Part shown: positions 15,010 to 22,297 of the stretch, in pieces
Numbering within the stretch: the stretch's first letter is position 1
Layout: each line of letters starts with the position of its first letter
Origin: JBFMFB01 sp040752115
GTDB taxonomy: Bacteria; Pseudomonadota; Gammaproteobacteria; Burkholderiales; Sulfuricellaceae
DNA length: 30,679 nt
Direction of reading: 5' to 3'
Assembly (NCBI GenBank): GCA_040752115.1
Contig: JBFMFB010000026.1
Span: forward strand, 1 to 30,679
The notes under the pieces: model-generated
Told to the model about the DNA's origin: nothing
Seen by the model: only the letters and a program-made list of their open reading frames with translations
Database searches by the model: none
Translations under genes and position numbers: made by a program

Positions 15010-17183
15010 TCTATTCCACCCCAGCGCCTGAGTAGCAGCGAGTTGCTCACCACCGACACCGAGCTTGCAGCCATCGCCGCGCCCGCGATGACCGGGTTGA
15101 GCATCCCCAGCGCCGCCAGCGGAATGCCCAGCACGTTATAGGCGAAGGCGAAGAAAAGGTTCTGCCGGATTTTTTTCAGGGTGGCGCGCGACAGGCTGAT
15201 CGCGTCCACTGCGCCCAGCAAATCGCTGCGCATGAGCGTCACATCCGCCGCCTCGATCGCGACGTCGGAACCGGCGCCGATGGCGAAGCTTACGTCCGCC
15301 GCCGCGAGCGCCGGAGCATCGTTGATGCCGTCACCTACCATACCGACTGTTTTCCCCTGCGCCCTGATTCTCTGCACCTCCTCCGCCTTGTGTTGCGGCA
15401 GCACCTCGGCGAGATAGCGGGAGATGCCGGCCTCCCGGGCGATGGCGGCAGCGGTTGCCGGATTGTCGCCGGTCAGCATGACGATCTCTACCCCCATACT
15501 TTGCAGCGCCGCCACGGCGCGCGCGGAATTTTCGCGCAGCGCATCGGCGATGGCGATGTATCCCAGCACCCGCTGCGCCGAAGCGAGTCCGATCACGGTC
15601 TTGCTCTCGCGTTGCAGATCCGAAACCAGCTTGTCGTCCGGTTGCAGGCCCTGTTCTTCCAGGAAGGTGGGCGAACCGAGCCAGAAGGGCTGGCCGTCGA
15701 TATCGGCGCGCACTCCCTTGCCCGAGAAATTGAAGAAATTGGCGATGGGGGCAGGGACAAGTTTCATGCCATCGGCATGATCGCGCACCGCTTTTGCCAG
15801 AGGGTGCTCGGAGCCCTGCTCGATGCTTGCGGCGAGCCCGATCAGCTCGCCCTCGCTCAAATCGGCAGCGGGCACCACGTCGGTGACAGTCGGCCGGCCC
15901 AACGTCAACGTGCCCGTTTTGTCCACGATCAATGTCCGGATTTTTCCGGCGCGTTCCAGCGCGGCGGCGTTTTTCACCAGCACGCCGGCTTTGGCGCCAC
16001 AGCCCGCGCCGACCATGATCGCCGTAGGCGTAGCGAGCCCCAGCGCGCATGGGCAGGCGATTACCAGTACTGCCACCGCGTTGGCCAGCGCCGCGCCGAA
16101 ATTGCCGCCAAGCCACCACCACAGGGCGAAGGTGAGGACGCTGCTCGCTGCCACGGCGGGCACGAAAACGGCGGAGATGCGATCCGCAAGCCGCTGGATC
16201 GGCGCTTTCGATCCCTGCGCCAGCTCCACCAGCCGGATGATGCCCGCCAGCACGGTATGCGCGCCCACTCCGGTCGCGCGGCATTTCAGCATGCCGTCTA
16301 GGCAGCGGGTGGCACCAAATACTTTTGCGCCGGCGACCTTCGTTATCGGCATGCTTTCGCCGGTCAGCATGGACTCATCCACGGTGGAGTGGCCCTCGAT
16401 GACCTCCCCGTCTGCCGGCGCGCTTTCGCCGGCGCGCACGATGAACACATCACCCGGCCGAAGGCGGTCCGCCGCGATTTCGATGATTTCTCCATTGCGC
16501 TCGATGCGGGCGGTTTTGGGTTGCAGCCTGACCAGTTCCTCGATGGCGGCGGAGGTTTTGTGCTTGGCGCGTGCTTCCAGCAGCTTGCCCAGCAGCACCA
16601 GGGTGATGACTGCCGCGCCGGCCTCGAAATAGACGTGCTGGTCGAGCGAAAACAGCGTAACGACCGCGCTGAACAGCCAGGCCATGCTGGTGCCAAGCGC
16701 CACCAGCACATCCATGTTGGCGCCGCCGCCGCGCAGCGCGCCCCAAGCGCCGGTGTAAAATCGCCGGCCAGCCCAGAATTGCACCGGTGTGGCGAGGAGC
16801 AGCTGCAGCCAGCGTGGCAGCAGATCATGGTGAGTGCCAGAAAGCAGCGTCGTCATCTGCAGCAGGAGCGGCAAGGTGAGTGCAGCGGAGAGCCAGAACA
16901 GGCGCAGCTCTGCTCGAAAGGCGGATTCGCGCCGCGCCTTTTCTTCGGCGCGTGCCGCTTCCGCAGGTTCATGCGCGTCGAAGCCGGCTTTGCGGATGGC
17001 GGAGATCAGCGCCGTAACGGTGACGGCGCCAGGGTCATACTCGATTTGTGCTTTTTCTGCCGCGAAATTGACGGTGGCGGCCACGCCGCCCAGCCTGTTC
17101 AGGACTTTCTCGAGCCGGGCTGCGCAGGCGGCGCAGGTCATGCCTGCGATGGGAAGGTCAACTCGTTCGGAAGGGAATGTCAT
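14982..17183 (-). CDS. copA: Cu(I)-exporting P1B-type ATPase
   Basis: Pumps Cu(I) from the cytoplasm across the inner membrane. The 733-residue protein has one N-terminal HMA domain (GMTCAAC, C17 and C20), the actuator loop TGES (274-277), the membrane metal site CPC (C377, C379), the phosphorylation site DKTGT (D421), the HP motif (H460, P461) and the hinge GDGIND (617-622). The Cu(I) signatures FAYNVLGIPLA (Y682, N683) and MAASS (M704) distinguish it from Zn/Cd pumps. The C-terminus is odd: after the usual LLLRRW it continues GGIDRINRISQD, encoded by an intergenic repeat. ATG at 17183 lies about 23 nt after the predicted transcription start. It has no strong ribosome-binding site, but GGAA precedes it. 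It is followed by copZ and csoR. Confidence 0.95.
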   Translation of the reverse strand: MTFPSERVDLPIAGMTCAACAARLEKVLNRLGGVAATVNFAAEKAQIEYDPGAVTVTALISAIRKAGFDAHEPAEAARAEEKARRESAFRAELRLFWLSAALTLPLLLQMTTLLSGTHHDLLPRWLQLLLATPVQFWAGRRFYTGAWGALRGGGANMDVLVALGTSMAWLFSAVVTLFSLDQHVYFEAGAAVITLVLLGKLLEARAKHKTSAAIEELVRLQPKTARIERNGEIIEIAADRLRPGDVFIVRAGESAPADGEVIEGHSTVDESMLTGESMPITKVAGAKVFGATRCLDGMLKCRATGVGAHTVLAGIIRLVELAQGSKAPIQRLADRISAVFVPAVAASSVLTFALWWWLGGNFGAALANAVAVLVIACPCALGLATPTAIMVGAGCGAKAGVLVKNAAALERAGKIRTLIVDKTGTLTLGRPTVTDVVPAADLSEGELIGLAASIEQGSEHPLAKAVRDHADGMKLVPAPIANFFNFSGKGVRADIDGQPFWLGSPTFLEEQGLQPDDKLVSDLQRESKTVIGLASAQRVLGYIAIADALRENSARAVAALQSMGVEIVMLTGDNPATAAAIAREAGISRYLAEVLPQHKAEEVQRIRAQGKTVGMVGDGINDAPALAAADVSFAIGAGSDVAIEAADVTLMRSDLLGAVDAISLSRATLKKIRQNLFFAFAYNVLGIPLAALGMLNPVIAGAAMAASSVSVVSNSLLLRRWGGIDRINRISQD

Positions 17184-17212
17184 CGCGGGTGATTCCAGGA
17201 AAAACCGGAATC

Positions 17213-17241
17213 ATCCTATACCCCATGGGGGTATGAGTCAA
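17213..17241 (-). promoter_or_regulatory. copA promoter with CsoR operator in the spacer
   Basis: On the minus strand, TTGACT (17236-17241) is followed by exactly 17 bp and TAGGAT (17213-17218), a credible sigma70 promoter. The spacer holds ATACCCCCATGGGGTAT (17218-17234), a near-perfect GC-centred palindrome flanked by AT ends, which is the known type of CsoR operator. Bound CsoR would cover both promoter boxes and release them on Cu(I) binding. The -35 box contains the lysS stop codon. A GATTCC/GGAATC inverted repeat (17191-17196 with 17207-17212) follows near the transcript start. Confidence 0.88.
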
Positions 17242-18743
17242 TCCTCCGGCCGCATCTGTGGAAACAGGATCACATCGCGGATGCTCGGGCTGTCGGTGAG
17301 CAGCATGACCAGGCGGTCGATGCCGATGCCTTCGCCGGCGGTGGGTGGCAGGCCGAATTCCAGCGCCCGGATATAGTCGGCATCGTAGTGCATCGCTTCG
17401 GCATCGCCCGCTTCTTTCTGCCGTACCTGCTCCATGAAGCGCTCCGCCTGGTCTTCCGGATCGTTTAGCTCGGAGAAGCCATTGGCGATTTCGCGCCCGA
17501 CGATGTAGAGCTCGAAACGGTCGGTGATGCCGGGATTGGCGTCGTTGCGCCGCGCCAAGGGCGATGTCTCGGCCGGGTAGTCGATGATGAAGGTCGGCTC
17601 GAACAGCAGGTGCTCGGTGGTTTCTTCGAAGAGGGAAAGCTGCAGTCCGCCCACGCCGTCGGTGGGGTGATAGGAGGCGTTCAGCTCCTTCAGCTTTTCC
17701 ACCAGGAAGCGGCGGTCGTGCAGCTGTTCGTCGCTGTATTCGGGATGGTATTGGTGAAGCGCCTGAGCGACGGTGAGGCGGTGGAAAGGCTTGGACAGAT
17801 CCAGGGGGCGGCCCTGGTACGTCACGACCGTGGTGCCCAGCACCTTGCGTGCCACTTCGCGGAACATTTCCTCGGTCAGGTTCATGAGGTCGCGATAATC
17901 CTTGTAGGCTTCGTAGAACTCGATCATGGTGAACTCGGGGTTGTGGCGCGTTGACAGGCCCTCGTTGCGGAAGTTGCGGTTGATCTCGAACACTTTTTCG
18001 AAGCCGCCGACCACCAGCCGCTTGAGATACAGCTCGGGCGCGATGCGCAGATACAGCTCCATGTCCAGCGCGTTGTGGTGGGTGACGAACGGGCGCGCCG
18101 AGGCGCCGCCGGGAATGGGGTGCATCATCGGCGTTTCCACTTCCAGGAAGCTGCGGTCCACCAGGAACTGGCGGATGGCCTGGATGATCTTCGAGCGCAT
18201 GGTGAACACGCGGCGCGCCTCCTCGTTGGTGATCAGGTCGAGGTAGCGCTGCCGGTATTTTTGCTCCTGGTCGGTCAGGCCGTGAAATTTTTCCGGCAAG
18301 GGGCGCAGGCTCTTGGTCAGCAGCCGTAGCCTGGTTACGCGCACCGACAGCTCGCCGGTCTTGGTTTTGAACAGTGTGCCTTCGGCACCCAGGATGTCGC
18401 CGAGATCGTAGTGCTTGAACGTCTCGTGCGCCGCTTCGCCGGCCGCGTCGCTGCTGATGTAGAGCTGGATGCGTCCGCTCATGTCCTGGATGGTGGCAAA
18501 GCTCGCCTTGCCCATGACGCGCTTCAACATGATGCGGCCGGCGACGTTGACGCCGACCGGATCGGCTTCGAGCGTTTCCTTCTCGGTCGTGCCGTGCCGG
18601 TCGTGCAGGTCTGCTGCCAGGTGTTCGCGCCGAAAATCGTTGGGGAAGGCAACGCCGGCGTTGCGCAGATTTTTCAGTTTTTCGCGGCGCTCGGCGATGA
18701 TCTGATTGTCGTCCTGCTGGGGAGGTTTTTGTTCGTTGGTCAT
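17238..18743 (-). CDS. lysS: Lysyl-tRNA synthetase, class II
   Basis: Charges tRNA-Lys with lysine. The 501-residue protein (E. coli LysS 505) has an N-terminal OB-fold anticodon-binding domain (about 64-150) and a class II catalytic core. Motif 2 is FRNEGLSTRHNPEFTMIEFY (258-277, R259), and motif 3 is GIGIDRLVMLL starting near 472. PGGASARPF and the C-terminus DVILFPQMRPED are typical. The start at 18743 has AAGGA nine bases upstream. It lies 70 bp after prfB on the same strand, the conserved prfB-lysS operon order also found in E. coli. Its stop codon is embedded in the copA promoter. Confidence 0.97.
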   Translation of the reverse strand: MTNEQKPPQQDDNQIIAERREKLKNLRNAGVAFPNDFRREHLAADLHDRHGTTEKETLEADPVGVNVAGRIMLKRVMGKASFATIQDMSGRIQLYISSDAAGEAAHETFKHYDLGDILGAEGTLFKTKTGELSVRVTRLRLLTKSLRPLPEKFHGLTDQEQKYRQRYLDLITNEEARRVFTMRSKIIQAIRQFLVDRSFLEVETPMMHPIPGGASARPFVTHHNALDMELYLRIAPELYLKRLVVGGFEKVFEINRNFRNEGLSTRHNPEFTMIEFYEAYKDYRDLMNLTEEMFREVARKVLGTTVVTYQGRPLDLSKPFHRLTVAQALHQYHPEYSDEQLHDRRFLVEKLKELNASYHPTDGVGGLQLSLFEETTEHLLFEPTFIIDYPAETSPLARRNDANPGITDRFELYIVGREIANGFSELNDPEDQAERFMEQVRQKEAGDAEAMHYDADYIRALEFGLPPTAGEGIGIDRLVMLLTDSPSIRDVILFPQMRPED

Positions 18744-18813
18744 GGTTCAATATCCTTGACGTATGGAGCGCACCGCGCACCAGATAAAGCGGCGGCGCAT
18801 TTGTTAATCCGGG

Positions 18814-19918
18814 TTAAACTCCTTGCTTCAGGCTGGCGCTGATGAAATCGTCCAGATCCCCGTCGAGCACTGCCTGGGTGTTGCCGACCTCGTAATTGGT
18901 GCGCAAATCCTTGATGCGCGACTGATCCAACACATAGGAGCGGATCTGGTGGCCCCAGCCAATGTCGGTCTTGGCTTCCTCCATCGCCTGTTTTTCTTCT
19001 TGGCGCTTGCGTAGCTCCAGTTCGAACAGACGCGATTTCAGCATCGCCATGGCTTCCGCGCGGTTGCGGTGCTGCGAGCGATCGTTCTGGCATTGTACGA
19101 CGATGTTGGTCGGCAGATGGGTGATGCGCACCGCGGAATCGGTCTTGTTGATGTGCTGCCCGCCGGCGCCGGAAGCGCGGAAGGTGTCGATGCGCAGATC
19201 GGCCGGATTGATCTCGACCTCGATGGATTCGTCCACTTCCGGATACACGAACACGCTGGCAAATGAGGTGTGGCGCCGGTTGCCGGAATCGAAGGGAGAT
19301 TTGCGCACCAGCCGGTGCACGCCGGTTTCCGTGCGCAGGTAGCCGTAGGCGTATTCGCCGCTGATCTTCAGCGTGGCGCTCTTGATGCCCGCCACCTCGC
19401 CCTCGGATTCCTCCAGCACCTCCACCTTGAAGCCCCGCCGTTCGCAGTAGCGCACGTACATCCGCAGCAGCATCGCGGCCCAGTCCTGCGCTTCCGTGCC
19501 GCCGGAGCCGGCCTGGATATCGAGGAAGCAGTTGTTGGGGTCCATCGGATTGGAGAACATGCGGCGGAATTCCATCTCCGCCACGGTCTGTTCCAGTCCT
19601 TCCGCATCCGCGCCGACGCTTTCCAGTGCTGCATCATCGTTTTCTTCCCGCGCCATCTCGAACAACTCGCGCGCGTCCCGCAGCGACTGATCGAGCCGCG
19701 TCAGCGTATCCACAACCGCTTCCAGCGAGCGGCGCTCGCGCCCCAGTTCCTGCGCGCGCTTGGCATCATTCCATACCGCCGGGTCTTCCAGCAGTTGTAC
19801 GACTTCGGTTAATCGTTCCTGCTTGCGGGCATAGTCAAAGATACCCCCGTAGGTCGTCGCAGCGTCTTGCGATGTCCGTCAGGCGGTTGTCGATGGCATT
19901 GAGTTGTTCTGATTCCAT
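18814..19918 (-). CDS. prfB: Peptide chain release factor 2 with programmed +1 frameshift
   Basis: RF2 ends translation at UGA and UAA. Frame one runs from ATG at 19918 through 27 codons ending LRGYL, then meets TGA (19835-19837). Before it is a GGGGG run (an internal Shine-Dalgarno), and the slippery site reads CTT TGA C exactly as in E. coli. A +1 shift skips the T at 19837 and continues DYARKQERLTEV to 18814, giving 367 residues in total (E. coli RF2 365). The anticodon-mimicking SPF lies at about 207-209 and the hydrolysis motif GGQ (ASGAGGQHINK) at about 252-254. Low RF2 allows more slippage, so the gene autoregulates. It must be annotated as joined 19918..19838 and 19836..18814. It is followed by lysS. 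Confidence 0.96.
19835..19850 (-). promoter_or_regulatory. prfB recoding site (autoregulatory +1 frameshift)
   Basis: Coding-strand order: a CGGGGG purine run, TAT, the slippery CTT, then TGA followed by C. The spacing between the internal Shine-Dalgarno and CTT is the canonical three bases. Downstream in-frame RF2 homology begins immediately (DYARK). Confidence 0.95.
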
Positions 19919-19956
19919 GTTTCCGGCTTGCGTCCCAAAGCTTTACAAAAGGTCGA

Positions 19957-19962
19957 ATTATA
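19957..19962 (-). promoter_or_regulatory. Candidate prfB -10 box
   Basis: A perfect TATAAT on the minus strand lies 39 bases before the prfB start, preceded directly by TG. The best -35 at suitable spacing is poor (TTACCC, 18-bp spacer), so this is a likely but unproven promoter for prfB-lysS. Confidence 0.5.
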
Positions 19963-20076
19963 CAGCCATTGGCACGGCTGGGGTAAGACTCGCTTCCCGC
20001 TCCGCTGCGCCCACGGCTAAAACATAGCTGGGATGCCTAATCGAAGTACAAAAGTATTCGCATCCAAAAAATTTGA

Positions 20077-20105
20077 TTGAAACCAAAAAGTGGATTGTCT
20101 ATCAT
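20077..20105 (+). promoter_or_regulatory. Sigma70-type promoter for the chemoreceptor gene
   Basis: TTGAAA (20077-20082), a 17-bp spacer, then TATCAT (20100-20105): five of six matches in each box. A start near 20112 gives a 5' leader of about 145 bases. The 337-bp divergent gap between prfB and the chemoreceptor otherwise holds AT-rich DNA and no visible gene; I saw no recognisable riboswitch in the leader. Confidence 0.65.
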
Positions 20106-20255
20106 GATTGCGTATCGTGGAACTTGAGTGTGACATCCGAAACAATGGCGCGTCATGTGGTTGATTCTGCTTTTAGTCGAGGACTGCAGGTGGTCGCAAG
20201 CTGGGTAAAGAAATAGGGTCCATTGTCTGAATCGTCGCGTAACCAGGGGGAGAAA

Positions 20256-22277
20256 ATGCGCATCAACATGCCGGTGACAAACGTCGAGCGAGAACTAAAG
20301 GACGGCACGACCATCGTGTCCGAGACGGATCTCAAGGGGAGGATCACAAGCGCCAACCGGGATTTCATCGAAATAAGCGGTTTCTCTGAAGAGGAGTTGA
20401 TCGGCGCACCGCAGAATATCGTGCGCCACCCGGACATGCCGCCGGAAGCGTTTGCCGATTTCTGGGCAACCCTAAAAAGCAACCGCCCCTGGACCGGCCT
20501 GGTCAAAAACCGCTGCAAGAGCGGCGACTATTATTGGGTGCTGGCAACGGCGACTCCCATTCGCAAGGATGGGCAAGTGGTTGGTTATCTTTCGGTGCGC
20601 ACCAAGCCGAGCCGGGAGCAGGTGGAAGAGGCGGGCCGGGTTTACCGGCTGTTCCGCGAGGGGAAAGCCGGCCACCTGATGATCCGCCAGGGCAAGGTAA
20701 TTCCCCGCAACCGGTTCGGCAGGTTCAATCCCACCATCAAGGCCAGGCTTGTCTTCGTCATTGCGTTTCTGTCGCTGCTGCTGGCCGCTATGGGGGCGCT
20801 GGGGCTTTATGGCATGAACAGAGCAGTGGGGGGGCTTGAAACCGTGTACCAGGACCGCACGATTCCCCTCCAGCAGCTCGCCGCTATTTCCGGGCTGACC
20901 GCCGGCAGCCGCTTGGCTATCGAGCAGGCGATTCTTCACCCCACGCAGGAAAACATTACGGCCGGCGCAGAGCGCGTCGGGCAGAATCTTGCCGCCATGA
21001 ACAAAACGTGGGCGGAGTATATGGCAACCTACCTGACCGAAGATGAGAAAAAACTGGCGAAAAAATTCTCCGACGACCGCGACCAGCTAATCAGCCAAGG
21101 ATTAACGCCGGCGGTTGCCGCTCTGCGAGGCGGCAAGGTAGAGGAGGCGAAGGGGATCGATGCGGAAAAAATTCTGCCCCTGTATAAAACTGTCCAGCAA
21201 GATCTTGACGACCTCAACGCCCTGCAGGTGGCGGTCGCACGCGACGAGTATAACGCGGCAGTGAGCGGTTATGCCTTCGTCCGCAACCTCGCCCTGTTTG
21301 TCGTCGTGGCGGGCATATTGCTGGCCGTTCTGGCCGCGGTTGCGCTTATTCGGGCGGTGGTGCGTCCTTTGCAGGATGCGGTGGGGGTGGTCAATGCAGT
21401 GGCGTCGGGCGATCTGGGCAGCAATATCGAGGTTGAGTCCAAGGACGAAATCGGGCAGCTGATGCAGGCCTTGGAGGACATGAACCGCAACCTGGTCGGG
21501 CTGGTCGGCAGCGTTCGCACCAGCACCGAAGCCATTACAGCCGGCACCGGCCAGATTGCCGCGGGCAACGCCGATCTTTCCAGCCGCACCGAGGCGCAGG
21601 CATCCAGCCTCGAGGAAACCGCCTCCAGCATGGAGGAGCTCACTTCCACCGTGCGGCAGAATGCAGAGAATGCGCAGCAGGCCACCCAGCTGGCGAAGAG
21701 CGCGAGCGACGTTGCCAAACAGGGCGGAACGGCGGTAAGGCAGGTGGTGGAAACCATGGGGAGCATCAACGAGAGCTCGCGCAAGATCGCGGACATCATC
21801 AGTGTGATCGACGGCATCGCTTTTCAGACCAACATCCTGGCGCTCAATGCCGCCGTCGAGGCGGCCCGGGCGGGAGAACAGGGGCGGGGCTTCGCCGTCG
21901 TGGCGGGCGAGGTGCGCGCCCTGGCGCAGCGCTCCGCTGCAGCAGCCAAGGAAATCAAGGGGCTTATCAGCGATTCCGTGCAGACGGTGGAAGCAGGCAC
22001 CGATCTGGTAGGGAAAGCCGGGAAGACCATGGAGGAGATCGTCGGGTCGGTGCAGCGGGTAACCGATCTGATGGCCGAAATCTCGGCCGCCACGGCAGAG
22101 CAAAGCGCGGGCATTGACCAGATCAACCAGGCCGTCACGCAACTGGATCAGGTTACCCAGCAGAATGGCGGGCTGGTCGAGGAGGTGGCGACCGCGTCGG
22201 AAATCATGGCGGAGCAAGCCAAAATTCTTGCGGGTTCGGTCAGCGTCTTTGTACTCGGGGCAGCTTCCGCCCGCTGA
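20256..22277 (+). CDS. Aer-like methyl-accepting chemotaxis protein (PAS, 4-helix-bundle, HAMP, MA)
   Basis: A chemoreceptor that signals to CheA/CheW. In the 673-residue product the N-terminal cytoplasmic PAS domain (about 15-115) resembles the FAD-binding Aer PAS: NRDFIEISGFSEEELIG, NIVRHPDMPPEAF, WTGLVKNRCKSGDYYWV. TM1 is about 163-186. A periplasmic four-helix region (about 190-340) follows, then TM2 (about 343-367), HAMP, and the signalling domain with the conserved tip AFQTNILALNAAVEAARAGE. No C-terminal CheR/CheB-binding pentapeptide is present. The start at 20256 has AGGGGGAG immediately upstream; a TTG at 20223 in the same frame is less likely. A redox or energy-taxis role is inferred from the PAS type. 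It converges on recJ, whose stop lies 20 bp away. Confidence 0.92.
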   Translation: MRINMPVTNVERELKDGTTIVSETDLKGRITSANRDFIEISGFSEEELIGAPQNIVRHPDMPPEAFADFWATLKSNRPWTGLVKNRCKSGDYYWVLATATPIRKDGQVVGYLSVRTKPSREQVEEAGRVYRLFREGKAGHLMIRQGKVIPRNRFGRFNPTIKARLVFVIAFLSLLLAAMGALGLYGMNRAVGGLETVYQDRTIPLQQLAAISGLTAGSRLAIEQAILHPTQENITAGAERVGQNLAAMNKTWAEYMATYLTEDEKKLAKKFSDDRDQLISQGLTPAVAALRGGKVEEAKGIDAEKILPLYKTVQQDLDDLNALQVAVARDEYNAAVSGYAFVRNLALFVVVAGILLAVLAAVALIRAVVRPLQDAVGVVNAVASGDLGSNIEVESKDEIGQLMQALEDMNRNLVGLVGSVRTSTEAITAGTGQIAAGNADLSSRTEAQASSLEETASSMEELTSTVRQNAENAQQATQLAKSASDVAKQGGTAVRQVVETMGSINESSRKIADIISVIDGIAFQTNILALNAAVEAARAGEQGRGFAVVAGEVRALAQRSAAAAKEIKGLISDSVQTVEAGTDLVGKAGKTMEEIVGSVQRVTDLMAEISAATAEQSAGIDQINQAVTQLDQVTQQNGGLVEEVATASEIMAEQAKILAGSVSVFVLGAASAR

Positions 22278-22297
22278 CGACCGCGAAGGAGCTGGGG

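Noticed and set aside
20208..20235. Possible flagellar sigma28 promoter (TAAAGAAA) upstream of the chemoreceptor
   Set aside because: The matching downstream box fits poorly, while a good sigma70 promoter is present at 20077-20105.
20112..20255. Possible c-di-GMP or other riboswitch in the chemoreceptor leader
   Set aside because: I could not match the conserved bases of a known riboswitch or find a convincing expression platform.
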